NCBI RefSeq assembly: GCF_042666435.1 | Contig: NZ_JBHTDC010000001.1 | Coordinates: 434,001-498,000 of the forward strand | Source of the DNA: Allosphingosinicella sp042666435 | GTDB taxonomy: Bacteria; Pseudomonadota; Alphaproteobacteria; Sphingomonadales; Sphingomonadaceae | DNA: 64,000 bases | Reading direction: 5' to 3' | Shown here: positions 1 through 7,898 of the stretch, one piece after another | How positions within the stretch are numbered: the first letter of the stretch is position 1 | Layout: every line of letters begins with the position of its first letter | Program-made: the position numbers and the translations under genes | Notes under the pieces: model-generated | Database searches by the model: none | The model's input: the letters and a program-made list of their open reading frames with translations, nothing else | Told to the model about the DNA's origin: nothing

Positions 1-768
1 CGCGACGACCTCCCCGCCGGCCGCCATGACCGCGCTTTCGAGCCGGGCACGGAGAGCGGCGGCGCGGCCGAGCCAGTCCGGCGCGGTTTCAAGCGCGGCG
101 GCCATTCCGACGACGCCTGGAAGGTTTTCGGTGCCGGGCCTGTAGCCCTGCTCCTGGCCGCCGACGGCCTCGATCAGGGCAAGGTCGCGCACGAGCAGCG
201 CGCCCACGCCGGGCGGCCCGCCGAACTTGTGGGCGGAGATCGCGATCATGTCCGCGTCGGGCAAATTCAGCTTCCCGGCGGTCTGCGCGCAATCGGCGAG
301 GATTATTCCGCCCTTTTCCCGAACGGCGGCGGCGATTTCGCCGAGGGGCTGGAGGACGCCCGTCTCGTTATTGGCGTGCTGGACCGCGACCAGCGGGCGC
401 TCCCCCTCGACGGCGGTCACATCGACGATCCCTCCCCCGTCGACCGCCAGCCCGAGCGCGTCCGGGGCGGCGCGAAGGACGGCGTCATGCTCGACGGCGG
501 AGACGTAGCGCGGCCCCGCCTTCGCGCGGCGAAGCGCGATCGCCAGCGCTTCGCTCGCGCCCGACGTGAACAGGATCCTGCCCGTCCAGCCGAGCGCGGC
601 GGCGATCCGCGCCCGCGCCTCTTCCAAGGCGGCCTTCGCCGCCCTGCCCTCGGCGTGCGGCGAACTCGGATTGTGCCAGCGCGCCAACGCCTCGGCCATC
701 GCCTCGCGCGCCGCGGGCAAGAGCGGAGTCGTCGCGGCATGGTCCAGATAGGCACGGCCTTGCGGCAC
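1..768 (-). CDS. Cysteine desulfurase (NifS/IscS class V aminotransferase), C-terminus cut off by window edge
   Basis: This PLP enzyme should take sulfur from L-cysteine as an enzyme persulfide for Fe-S cluster assembly. The reading frame starts at a GTG (position 768) with GAAGGAAG a few bases upstream. The N-terminus has the family signature YLDHAATTPL (residues 7-16). The PLP lysine lies in SAHKFGG (K181), with H94 and the HANNETG motif (131-137) also conserved. It stays open to base 1, giving 256 residues; the catalytic cysteine, normally near residue 325, would lie outside the window. It is divergent from the hydrolase at 876. In alphaproteobacteria such genes often belong to the suf cluster, but that neighbourhood is not visible here. 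The family call is firm; isc versus suf assignment is not. Confidence 0.93.
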   Translation of the reverse strand, partial: MPQGRAYLDHAATTPLLPAAREAMAEALARWHNPSSPHAEGRAAKAALEEARARIAAALGWTGRILFTSGASEALAIALRRAKAGPRYVSAVEHDAVLRAAPDALGLAVDGGGIVDVTAVEGERPLVAVQHANNETGVLQPLGEIAAAVREKGGIILADCAQTAGKLNLPDADMIAISAHKFGGPPGVGALLVRDLALIEAVGGQEQGYRPGTENLPGVVGMAAALETAPDWLGRAAALRARLESAVMAAGGEVVA

Positions 769-875
769 CGGTCTTCCTTCGATTGCTAAGCGGGCGCTTC
801 ACCCTATATAGAGCGCCGTCGCGCATGGCACAGTCCAGACGCGTTTCCTATCACGCCAGTCCGAGCGCAGGTGCA

Positions 876-1532
876 ATGCCCGAAGTCATTTTCCCCGGCC
901 CCGAAGGCCGTCTCGAAGGCCGTTTCCAGCCGGGCCCCCGCCCCCGCGCGCCCGTCGCCATGATCCTCCATCCGCACCCGCAAGCGGGCGGCACGATGAA
1001 CAACGCGATCGTCCAGGCGCTCTACAAGACCTTCGTCCGCCGCGGCTTCGCGACCTTGCGCTTCAACTTCCGCGGCGTCGGCAGGAGCCAGGGCGTGTTC
1101 GACAACGGCATCGGGGAATTGTCGGACGCCGCCTCGGCGCTCGATTGGGTGCAGCAGATCCACCCGGAAGCCGAGACGACCTGGGTCGGCGGGGTCAGCT
1201 TCGGCGCGTGGATCGGCATGCAATTGCTGATGCGCCGGCCCGAAGTGCGTGGCTTCATCTCGATCGCGCCGCCGGCCAACATGTATGATTTCACCTTCCT
1301 CGCCCCCTGCCCCGCCTCGGGCATCATCATCCAGGGCGAGGCCGACGAGGTGGTGACGCCGCTCGCGGTCCAGAAGCTGGTCGACAAGCTCCGCACCCAG
1401 CGCCACATCACCATCCACCACGACACGATCCCCGGCGCGAATCACTTCTTCGCGAACGAAATGCCGCAGCTGATGAAGTCGGTGGACAATTATCTCGACA
1501 TGCGGCTCGATCCGAACTGCCCGATCAAGTGA
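876..1532 (+). CDS. Small alpha/beta hydrolase (COG2945-like)
   Basis: A 218-residue alpha/beta-fold hydrolase of unknown substrate. The chosen ATG begins MPEVIFPGPEGRLEGRF; in-frame starts further upstream only add a low-complexity leader. Visible features are the HPHPQAGGTMNN oxyanion-side motif, the nucleophile elbow GVSFGAW, an acid in GEADEVV and the catalytic His in GANHFF near the C-terminus, so the triad looks complete. It is divergent from the cysteine desulfurase, leaving about 107 bp for both promoters, with an AT-rich TATATAG around 803. This family is often found next to suf genes in alphaproteobacteria, but a functional link is only inferred. A palindromic repeat follows the stop. 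Confidence 0.85.
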   Translation: MPEVIFPGPEGRLEGRFQPGPRPRAPVAMILHPHPQAGGTMNNAIVQALYKTFVRRGFATLRFNFRGVGRSQGVFDNGIGELSDAASALDWVQQIHPEAETTWVGGVSFGAWIGMQLLMRRPEVRGFISIAPPANMYDFTFLAPCPASGIIIQGEADEVVTPLAVQKLVDKLRTQRHITIHHDTIPGANHFFANEMPQLMKSVDNYLDMRLDPNCPIK

Positions 1533-1538
1533 CGCTTG

Positions 1539-1566
1539 CGTCATCCCGGCTTTCGCCGGGATGACG
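1539..1566. repeat. Single palindromic intergenic element (REP-like)
   Basis: A near-perfect palindrome, GTCATCCCGGC / GCCGGGATGAC around TTTC, fills the gap between two converging genes (hydrolase and small membrane protein). It may act as a bidirectional transcription stop. It belongs to the repeat family seen about ten more times in this window, usually as inverted pairs; here only one copy is present. Confidence 0.8.
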
Positions 1567-1567
1567 A

Positions 1568-1738
1568 TTACACCGTCCAGATCAGCACGTTCCCCAGCAG
1601 TACCAGGGCCGCGACCAGCATCAGCAGCCCCTTCTTCGTCTCCCGCCGCCTGACGATCAGCCACATGCCGCCCGCGCCGAGCAGGAAGGCGCCGATCATC
1701 GCGATGGAGAGGAAGGCCGAAGTCGATCCGCTGCTCAT
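1568..1738 (-). CDS. Small two-helix membrane protein (56 aa)
   Basis: A 56-residue reading frame. It encodes MSSGSTSAFLSIAMIGAFLL, a short basic loop (RRRETKKG) and a second hydrophobic stretch ending LIWTV. Two transmembrane helices joined by a positive loop suggest a small inner-membrane protein with both termini outside the cytoplasm. A GGAG lies 6-9 bases before the ATG. It is divergent from the 85-residue gene at 1821. No family recognised. Topology, a good ribosome site and the clean fit between neighbours support a real gene. Confidence 0.7.
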   Translation of the reverse strand: MSSGSTSAFLSIAMIGAFLLGAGGMWLIVRRRETKKGLLMLVAALVLLGNVLIWTV

Positions 1739-1820
1739 CCGCGCTCCATGGCACGGGAAGGCCGGGCGAAAAAGGGCGCGTCTTTACGATCGGTTAAGGC
1801 TGGCCCTTTAATCCGGCCCC

Positions 1821-2078
1821 ATGGGATATAGTGAGCGCCGGCACGGCCTGGACGAGGCCTTCGAGCGGATCGAAGAGACGATCCTGCCGAGCATCTCGAT
1901 GATGCTGGACACATTGCTCGACGCGGCAACCTTGGGCCGGCCGGGCATCGACGCCGACGTCTATGCGGCGGAACTGCGCACCATCGCCCTGCAGCTCGAA
2001 GCGCTGACCCGGCAGGTGGAAGCCCTCTCGCCGGCCCATATCGATCCTCAGGAATATCGCGCGGCCTCGGTCGCCTGA
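1821..2078 (+). CDS. Hypothetical 85-residue protein
   Basis: Product unrecognised. The protein is mostly helical by composition (DEAFERIEETILPSISMMLD, then LRTIALQLEALTRQVEALSP), suggesting a small cytosolic helical-bundle protein. There is no signal peptide, no cysteine and no membrane segment. There is no clear Shine-Dalgarno before the ATG. Its last 31 bases overlap the 3' end of the convergent dehydratase gene. The regular heptad-like leucines make it more credible than the surrounding out-of-frame ORFs. Confidence 0.6.
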   Translation: MGYSERRHGLDEAFERIEETILPSISMMLDTLLDAATLGRPGIDADVYAAELRTIALQLEALTRQVEALSPAHIDPQEYRAASVA

Positions 2079-3037
2079 GCCTTCAATATCGCCGCATAGA
2101 CCAGCGGATCGACATTGCCCCCCGACAAGATGATTGCCGTACGGCCGCTGACGGCGCCCGCCTTTCCCGCCAGCAATGCCGCCAGCGCGACCGCGCCGCC
2201 GGGCTCGACCACCAGCCGCAAATGCCGCGCGGCGAAGGCCATGGCGGCTTCGATTTCCGCCTCGCTCACCGCGATGCCGCGCGCGCCCTCGCCGCGGAGC
2301 GCATCGAAGGTCAGCGGCGATACCAGCTTCGTCTGAAGCGCGTCGCAGCGCGTCGGAGGGGCGTCGTCCGGAACAGGCACCCGCTCGCCCGCTTCGAAGG
2401 ATCGCGCCATGTCGTCCCAGCCTTCGGGCTCGACGGTGACGATTTCCGACTCGGGCAGGGCGAGCGCGATGCCCGCCGAGAGCCCGCCGCCGCCGCAGCA
2501 GACCAGCACCTTGTCCGGTAAGGCGCCATTGCTCTCCAGCATCTGCCCGCGCAGCTCGACCCCGACGCTGCCCTGCCCCTCAATCACGTCGACATCGTCG
2601 AAGGACGGGACCAGGGTGGCGCCGCTCTCCGCCGCCAGCCGCGCGCCGATCTCCTCGCGGCTCTCGGTGTCGCGGTCATAGGCTACGATCCGCGCGCCGG
2701 CGGCGAGGGTGGCGTCGCGTTTCACCGACGGAGCATCGGAGGGCATGACGATGGTCGCGGCGATGCCCATGCGCCTGGCGGCTATGGCCACGCCCTGGGC
2801 GTGATTACCGGACGAGAAAGCGACGACTCCGCGTTCCCGTTCGTCCGGACTCAAGAGCATCAGCCGGTTGGTCGCGCCGCGCAGTTTGAAGCTGCCGCCC
2901 TGCTGGAGGCATTCCGCCTTCGCCCACAGGCGGGTTCCGCTGATTTCGAACGGCAGTATCGGCGTCCGGGTGACGACATCCCTTATCCTCGCCGCCGCCG
3001 CATCGACACCGTCCCGCGTGGGTCGCCTCATCGTCAT
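2048..3037 (-). CDS. PLP-dependent threonine/serine dehydratase (IlvA/serine racemase-like)
   Basis: A fold-type II PLP enzyme of about 329 residues, expected to deaminate L-threonine or L-serine to the 2-oxo acid, or to racemise serine. Seen: GGSFKLRGATN with the Schiff-base lysine, FSSGNHAQGVA, and the phosphate-binding loop CCGGGGLSAG. It lacks the C-terminal ACT-like regulatory domain of biosynthetic IlvA, so it is the short, unregulated type. ATG codons at 3037 and 3031 are both possible; GGAAG lies just upstream, and 3031 has the better spacing. The reading frame extends further upstream without homologous sequence, so longer starts were rejected. Divergent from the ornithine decarboxylase. 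Confidence 0.88.
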   Translation of the reverse strand: MTMRRPTRDGVDAAAARIRDVVTRTPILPFEISGTRLWAKAECLQQGGSFKLRGATNRLMLLSPDERERGVVAFSSGNHAQGVAIAARRMGIAATIVMPSDAPSVKRDATLAAGARIVAYDRDTESREEIGARLAAESGATLVPSFDDVDVIEGQGSVGVELRGQMLESNGALPDKVLVCCGGGGLSAGIALALPESEIVTVEPEGWDDMARSFEAGERVPVPDDAPPTRCDALQTKLVSPLTFDALRGEGARGIAVSEAEIEAAMAFAARHLRLVVEPGGAVALAALLAGKAGAVSGRTAIILSGGNVDPLVYAAILKAQATEAARYS

Positions 3038-3130
3038 TCGCTTCCATTCCTCATCGCAATTGGGCCACGTTTCGGCGGGCAAAAAGGCCGTAAATCCCGC
3101 GATTTGACCGCCGCGGGCCGCGACGCGGGA

Positions 3131-3248
3131 CCACGGGACTTTACAGGGGGGTCGGACACACATATATCGCCTGCCGCTGCCCCATGGGGACTTCCAACAA
3201 CCGCAAGGCAGCCTCGTCGTCAACTACCGCCTTTGGAGGTCCCTTGAA
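3131..3248 (+). promoter_or_regulatory. Structured 5' leader of the ornithine decarboxylase gene (candidate attenuator)
   Basis: GGGACTTCCA (3187-3196) can pair over 10 bp, with one G-U, with TGGAGGTCCC (3234-3243), which contains the GGAGG Shine-Dalgarno of the downstream TTG start. A competing helix, GCTGCC (3176-3181) with GGCAGC (3207-3212), encloses the anti-Shine-Dalgarno arm, so the two folds exclude each other. A conserved RNA leader (the speF motif) is known upstream of alphaproteobacterial ornithine decarboxylase genes. Whether this is that motif was not tested. Confidence 0.5.
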
Positions 3249-4469
3249 TTGCACAGCCATCATAACGCGCTGGGGCTAGCTACCGCCCCGACCGGCACCG
3301 CCCGCGGTGTCGAGATCGCAAAAGGACGCCCGGTTCAGCCGGTCACGCTCCTTCGTCCGCACGCCGCCCGGCGCGCCGCCCGATACTTCGTCGAGAAGTT
3401 TCCGGGAACGTCGATGTATGCGGTCAAGGCCAATCCGTCTCCCGAGCTGCTGGGCATCCTGTGGGACAGCGGCGTGACGCATTACGACGTCGCGTCGATC
3501 GCCGAGGTGCGCCTGGTCTCGGCCACTCTGCCCGAAGCGACGCTTTGCTTCATGCACCCGGTCAAGGCCGAGGAAGCGATCGAGGAGGCCTATTTCACGC
3601 ACGGGGTGCGCACCTTCTCGCTCGACACGATGGACGAGCTGGGCAAGATCCTGCGCGCCACCAAAGGCGCCGCGGACCTCAACCTGTGCGTCAGGCTGCG
3701 TGTGTCGTCCGATCATTCGAAGCTCAGCCTCGCCTCCAAATTCGGCGCCGAGCCAGGAGAAACGAAGGAATTGCTGTTCGCGGCCCGCCAGGCGGCCGAC
3801 GCGCTCGGCATCTGCTTCCATGTCGGCAGCCAGGCGATGACGCCCGCGGCTTATGCCGAAGCGATGGAGCGGGTGCGCGCGGCGATCGTCGAGGCGGCAG
3901 TCACGGTCGACATCGTCGATGTCGGCGGCGGCTTCCCCTCCGTCTATCCCGGCATGGAGCCGCCGCCGCTGGAAGCCTATTTCGCGGTCATCCACAATGC
4001 GTTCGAGAGCCTGCCCATCTCTTACTCGGCGGAATTGTGGTGCGAGCCCGGCCGGGCCTTGTGCGCGGAATATGCGAGCGTTCTGGTTCGGGTCGAGAAA
4101 AGGCGCGGCGACGAGCTCTACATCAACGACGGCGCCTATGGGGCGCTGTTCGATGCGGCGCATGTCGGCTGGCGATTCCCGGTCAAGCTGGTCCGCGAGG
4201 AAGCCTCCGAGACTCGCGAAATGGCGTTCAGTTTCTACGGCCCGACCTGCGACGATCTCGATCACATGACGGGCCCCTTCATGCTCCCCGCCGACGTCGC
4301 CGCCGGCGATTATATCGAGATCGGCATGCTCGGCGCTTATGGCTGCGCGATGCGGACCGGCTTCAACGGCTTCGGATCGGACCTGAGGGTCGTCGCCACG
4401 GACGAGCCGATGGCGACGCTGTACGCCGATGAGGAACGCCCGGCGGCCTCGAACGTCGTCACGCTGTAA
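3249..4469 (+). CDS. Ornithine/lysine decarboxylase, group IV (alanine-racemase fold)
   Basis: A PLP enzyme converting ornithine to putrescine, possibly also lysine to cadaverine: the entry step of polyamine synthesis. It has 406 residues, normal for the eukaryotic-type bacterial ODC. Seen: PLP lysine in YAVKANP (K60), the HVGSQ motif, the GGGFP phosphate loop, CEPGRA and the catalytic cysteine in GPTCDDLD (C334). Translation appears to start at a TTG preceded at about 10 bases by GGAGG. The next gene on the same strand is a deoxyhypusine-synthase homologue, so the two probably form a homospermidine or related polyamine module. Substrate preference cannot be read from the sequence alone. Confidence 0.92.
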   Translation: MHSHHNALGLATAPTGTARGVEIAKGRPVQPVTLLRPHAARRAARYFVEKFPGTSMYAVKANPSPELLGILWDSGVTHYDVASIAEVRLVSATLPEATLCFMHPVKAEEAIEEAYFTHGVRTFSLDTMDELGKILRATKGAADLNLCVRLRVSSDHSKLSLASKFGAEPGETKELLFAARQAADALGICFHVGSQAMTPAAYAEAMERVRAAIVEAAVTVDIVDVGGGFPSVYPGMEPPPLEAYFAVIHNAFESLPISYSAELWCEPGRALCAEYASVLVRVEKRRGDELYINDGAYGALFDAAHVGWRFPVKLVREEASETREMAFSFYGPTCDDLDHMTGPFMLPADVAAGDYIEIGMLGAYGCAMRTGFNGFGSDLRVVATDEPMATLYADEERPAASNVVTL

Positions 4470-4489
4470 CGGCTGCTAATCGGCTAAGG

Positions 4490-4570
4490 CGTCACCCCGG
4501 CGAAGGCCGGGGTCTCGTCTCGCGCGCCGTGCCCCAATTCCACGAGATCCCGGCCTGCGCCGGGATGACG
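4490..4570. repeat. Paired palindromic element between ODC and DHS-like genes
   Basis: Two REP-like arms in inverted orientation (GTCACCCCGGCGAAGGCCGG and ATCCCGGCCTGCGCCGGGAT) flank a spacer of about 35 bases. The whole unit can fold into one long hairpin. It lies between two genes that look co-functional and may lower read-through. Confidence 0.8.
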
Positions 4571-4589
4571 CTGACTTGAAGGAAGTACA

Positions 4590-5642
4590 ATGAACGACGC
4601 CCCCATCAACGACACCCGCAAGGCGGAGCTTCTGTCAAGCGTGGTCGAGCATATCGACATCAAGAGCTTCGACGCGCGCCCGATCGTCGACGCGATGAAG
4701 AAGATGAGCTTCACCAGCCGCGACCTCGGCCGCGCGACCGACATCTACAACCAGATGCTGGCCGACCCCGATTGCGCGGTCATCCTGGTCGTCGCCGGCT
4801 CGACTTCGGCGGGCGGCTGCATGGACCTCTATGCCGACCTCGTCCGCCACAATATGGTCGATGCGATCGTCGCCACCGGCGCCACCATCGTCGATATGGA
4901 TTTCTTCGAAGCGCTTGGCCACAAGCACTATCAAGCCCTTGAAATCCCCGACGACGACACTTTGCGCTCGCTCTATATCGATCGCATCTACGACACCTAT
5001 ATCGACGAGGAGAAGCTCCAGGAGACCGATCACACGATCGGCGACATCGCCAATTCGCTGGAGCCGCGCCCCTATTCCTCGCGCGCCTTCATCCGCGAGA
5101 TGGGCAAATGGCTGATGACGCACGGCAAGAAGGACAACAGCCTGGTCAAGCTCGCCTACGAGCATGACGTGCCGATCTTCTGCCCCGCTTTCGTCGACAG
5201 CTCGGCCGGCTTCGGCCTGGTCAAGCATCAAGTTGATGCCATGAAGGCGGGTCGCCAATATATGGTCCTCGACGCCATCGCCGATTTCAGGGAGCTGACC
5301 AGCCTCAAGATCCAGGCCGGCACTACCGGCCTGCTGATGATCGGCGGCGGCGTGCCGAAGAATTTCGTCCAGGACACCGTCGTCTGCGCGGAGATCCTCG
5401 GCCACGACGATGTCGAGGTGCATAAATATGCGGTCCAGATCACCGTCGCCGACGTCCGTGACGGCGCCTGCTCCTCCTCGACGCTTCAGGAGGCGGCGAG
5501 CTGGGGCAAGGTGTCGACCGCGATGGAACAGATGGTGTTCGCCGAGGCGACCAGCGTCCTCCCGCTCCTCGCCTCCGACGCTTATCATCGCGGCCACTGG
5601 AAGACCCGCGCCAAGCGCGCCTTCGGCAAGATGTTCGACTGA
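4590..5642 (+). CDS. Deoxyhypusine-synthase family protein (likely polyamine aminobutyltransferase)
   Basis: A 350-residue homologue of deoxyhypusine synthase, an NAD-dependent enzyme that transfers an aminobutyl group through a lysine imine. The catalytic lysine is kept in EAASWGK (K307), as are the AGSTSAGG and DGACSSST regions. Bacteria lack eIF5A, so the acceptor should be a small amine. A GAAGGAAG ribosome site lies 5 bases before the ATG. It follows an ornithine decarboxylase, fitting homospermidine formation, and sphingomonads are known to contain sym-homospermidine. The family call is firm; the product is an inference. Homologues acting on guanidino polyamines are an alternative. Confidence 0.88.
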   Translation: MNDAPINDTRKAELLSSVVEHIDIKSFDARPIVDAMKKMSFTSRDLGRATDIYNQMLADPDCAVILVVAGSTSAGGCMDLYADLVRHNMVDAIVATGATIVDMDFFEALGHKHYQALEIPDDDTLRSLYIDRIYDTYIDEEKLQETDHTIGDIANSLEPRPYSSRAFIREMGKWLMTHGKKDNSLVKLAYEHDVPIFCPAFVDSSAGFGLVKHQVDAMKAGRQYMVLDAIADFRELTSLKIQAGTTGLLMIGGGVPKNFVQDTVVCAEILGHDDVEVHKYAVQITVADVRDGACSSSTLQEAASWGKVSTAMEQMVFAEATSVLPLLASDAYHRGHWKTRAKRAFGKMFD

Positions 5643-5649
5643 TTCCCTC

Positions 5650-5676
5650 CTCCCGGCGAACTGGGCTCGCCGGGAG
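5650..5676. terminator. Perfect 10-bp hairpin between convergent genes
   Basis: CTCCCGGCGA pairs perfectly with TCGCCGGGAG around a 7-base loop, directly between the ends of the DHS-like gene and the GNAT gene. There is no strong U-tract, so it is a probable but weak bidirectional terminator. Confidence 0.6.
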
Positions 5677-5679
5677 AAA

Positions 5680-6216
5680 TCACCGCCTGCCCCGCCGCCA
5701 CTCCTCGCGCGTCTGCCCCCAGATGTCGACCGGATAGGCTTCGAAGGGCGGCGGCAGCTTGCCGGGGCCGCGGTTGACCGAGCCCAGCCGTTCGGCAAGT
5801 TTCTGCGAAGGCCGGTTGTCCGGGTCGATACAGTGGATCACGTCGGTCCAGCCCAGCCGGTCGAACGCCCAGTCGATGGTGGCGACGGCCGCTTCATAGG
5901 CGTAGCCCTGCCCCCACGCCGATCGGACGATACCCCAGCCGACCTCGCTCCCCGGCCATTGCTCCGGCTGCCACGGTCCGACCCGGCCGATCCACCGACC
6001 GCTCGCCTTCTCGATCAGCGAGAACATAGCGAAACCTTGTAGCGCCCATGAACCCGCCATCGCCGCCATGCCCCGCCAGGCCGCGGCGCGGGGGACCGGG
6101 CCGCCAATGAAGCGGGACGCTTCCGGATCCGCCATGAACTCGGCCCAGCCGTCAAAATCCGCTGCGGCTATCGGTCGCAGCAGCAGCCTTTCCGTCTCGA
6201 TCCTCGGTTCCATCAT
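5680..6216 (-). CDS. GNAT-family N-acetyltransferase (RimJ-like)
   Basis: About 178 residues, beginning MMEPRIETERLLLRPIAAAD, the typical opening of RimJ/RimL-like GNAT acetyltransferases. VGWGIVRSAWGQGYAYEAA corresponds to the acetyl-CoA pyrophosphate loop (Q/R-x-x-G-x-G/A). Near the C-terminus CIDPDNRPSQKLAERLG is the conserved DPxNxxSxxxxEKLG-type motif. A GGGGGAG tract precedes the two tandem ATGs (6216 and 6213). The substrate, a protein N-terminus or a small molecule, cannot be assigned. Divergent from the MAPEG gene. Confidence 0.88.
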   Translation of the reverse strand: MMEPRIETERLLLRPIAAADFDGWAEFMADPEASRFIGGPVPRAAAWRGMAAMAGSWALQGFAMFSLIEKASGRWIGRVGPWQPEQWPGSEVGWGIVRSAWGQGYAYEAAVATIDWAFDRLGWTDVIHCIDPDNRPSQKLAERLGSVNRGPGKLPPPFEAYPVDIWGQTREEWRRGRR

Positions 6217-6279
6217 CTCCCCCTTGTCTTGCGGGCCGCGCTGCGTCACCCTTGCTTCTTGTCAGGGGGAGACGAAAAC

Positions 6280-6714
6280 ATGCAACCCAGTCCTATTCTT
6301 GGCCCGATCGTGGCGCTGGTCGCCTGGTCGCTGGTGATGATGCTCTGGATGGCGGCGACGCGGCTTCCGGCGATGAGTCGCAAGGGCATCCGCATCGGCA
6401 CGCTTGTCGGCGGTCGCGGCGCCGATCTCGACGGAGTCCTCGAGGACAGCATCCAGTGGAAGTCCCACAATTACGCCCATCTGATGGAGCAGCCGACGGT
6501 CTTCTACGCCGTCGCTTTGTCGCTGGCGCTGATGGACCAGGGCGACGGCCTCAACCTGACCCTCGCCTGGGTCTATGTCGGGCTTCGCATCGCCCACAGC
6601 CTGGTGCAGGCGATTTTCAACCGGGTGCTGGTCCGCTTCCTGCTCTTCCTCCTGTCGTCGCTGGCGCTGGTCGGGCTCACCGTCCACGCAGCGGCGGTGC
6701 TGTTGAACTCCTAG
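6280..6714 (+). CDS. MAPEG-family integral membrane protein
   Basis: A 144-residue protein with four hydrophobic segments (about residues 4-22, 75-93, 98-116 and 120-142). It carries the MAPEG-like stretch NYAHLMEQPTVFYAVALSLAL and RIAHSLVQAIFNR. The family covers membrane glutathione transferases and leukotriene C4 synthase; bacterial members are mostly uncharacterised. CAGGGGGA sits about 9 bases before the chosen ATG; longer in-frame starts add non-homologous sequence. It converges with the rRNA methyltransferase gene, with 4 bases shared at the ends. Confidence 0.85.
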   Translation: MQPSPILGPIVALVAWSLVMMLWMAATRLPAMSRKGIRIGTLVGGRGADLDGVLEDSIQWKSHNYAHLMEQPTVFYAVALSLALMDQGDGLNLTLAWVYVGLRIAHSLVQAIFNRVLVRFLLFLLSSLALVGLTVHAAAVLLNS

Positions 6715-7898
6715 CGGGAGAAGCAGGCGGCCAGCTCGACATGGATCGACCAGCGGAACTGGCCGACCGGCCTCACCCAATCGAGGCGATAGCCGCCCTC
6801 CACCAGCATCTTCGCGTCACGGGCGAAGGTGCTCGGGTTGCACGAGACATAGGCGACGCGCGGCACGGCGCACCGTGCGAGCAGCGCCACCTGCTCCTTG
6901 GCGCCGGCGCGGGGGGGATCGAGGACGACGGCTTCGAAGCGGCCGAGTTCCTTCTCGTCCAGCGGGCGGCGGAAGAGATCGCGATGGTCGACGAAAACCG
7001 GCCGCTGGGCTCGGTTCGCGGCGCCCTTCAGCGCCAGCGCCGCGTCGCGGTCGCCTTCGACGGCGAGGCTGCGGCCCTCCAGGGACAAAGCGAAGGTGCC
7101 GAGTCCGGCGAACAGGTCGGCGACGGTTAGCGCCTCACCCACGGCCTCGCGGACGGCGGCGATCAGCGCCGCCTCGCCTTCCGCCGTCGCCTGGAGGAAG
7201 GCGCCGTAGGGCAGCGGCACGGCGATGCCGCCGAGCGTGACCGTCACCGGCTCGGGCTCCCAGCGCGTCTGCGGGCCGTAGCCGTCGTCCAGCGCCAGGC
7301 GGGCGAGGCGGTGGGTCTCGGCGAAGGCGGCGAGCGCCTCGTTCGCCTTCAGGCCATCAACATTCACCTTTTCGAGCAATATGTCGGCGCCCTGATCGGC
7401 CAGGATCATGCGGACCCCGCCGCCGCCGCGCGGGCCGAGCAATTCGCCCATCAGCTTGCGCAGCGGCGCGACCAGAGCGAACAATTCGCGGCGCAGGATG
7501 TGGCATTCACGCATGTCGATGATGCGGTGGCTCTTCTCGGCGTTAAATCCGAGCAGCACGAAATTCCCCTTCCGCTCGGCCCGGAGCGACGCTCGCCGGC
7601 GGCTGACCGGCGGCGAGATATGGGGCGGCTGGATGTCGGGCGCGGAGATTCCCTGCGCCGCCAGCGCGGAGGCGATACGGTCGGCGAGGAAGACGGCATA
7701 GGCCTCGTCGTCGATATGCTGGAGCTGACAGCCCCCGCATTCGGGGAAATGCCGGCAAGGCGGGACCGCGCGATGCGGGCCGGGCAAGGCGATGCCGCCC
7801 GGCTGGACCATGTCTCCGGGCGCGGTGAAGGGGAGGTGACGCCCGCTCTCAGTGACGCCCTCCCCTCGCGCCGCGATACGGACGACGGTGTCGGTCAT
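6711..7898 (-). CDS. Class I SAM-dependent RNA uracil-5 methyltransferase (RlmD/RumA family)
   Basis: Expected to methylate C5 of a uridine in 23S rRNA (or tRNA). It has 395 residues: a short TRAM-like N-terminus, then an Fe-S ligand motif CRHFPECGGCQLQH (about residues 49-62), a SAM-binding motif DLFAGLGTFAL, LDPPRAG and the catalytic nucleophile motif SCNPSTFARD near the C-terminus. It is the last gene of a three-gene operon, and its ATG overlaps the stop of nnr by 4 bases (ATGA), implying coupled translation. The family is certain; which uridine is modified is not. Confidence 0.93.
   Translation of the reverse strand: MTDTVVRIAARGEGVTESGRHLPFTAPGDMVQPGGIALPGPHRAVPPCRHFPECGGCQLQHIDDEAYAVFLADRIASALAAQGISAPDIQPPHISPPVSRRRASLRAERKGNFVLLGFNAEKSHRIIDMRECHILRRELFALVAPLRKLMGELLGPRGGGGVRMILADQGADILLEKVNVDGLKANEALAAFAETHRLARLALDDGYGPQTRWEPEPVTVTLGGIAVPLPYGAFLQATAEGEAALIAAVREAVGEALTVADLFAGLGTFALSLEGRSLAVEGDRDAALALKGAANRAQRPVFVDHRDLFRRPLDEKELGRFEAVVLDPPRAGAKEQVALLARCAVPRVAYVSCNPSTFARDAKMLVEGGYRLDWVRPVGQFRWSIHVELAACFSR

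Noticed and set aside
1795..1815. TTAA-N-TTAA resembling a CtrA box before the 85-residue gene
   Set aside because: The spacing is 10 instead of 7 bases.
3184..3279. A 31-codon upstream ORF overlapping the ODC start
   Set aside because: It has no ribosome site and its codons coincide with the pairing arms; kept only as a possibility, not annotated.
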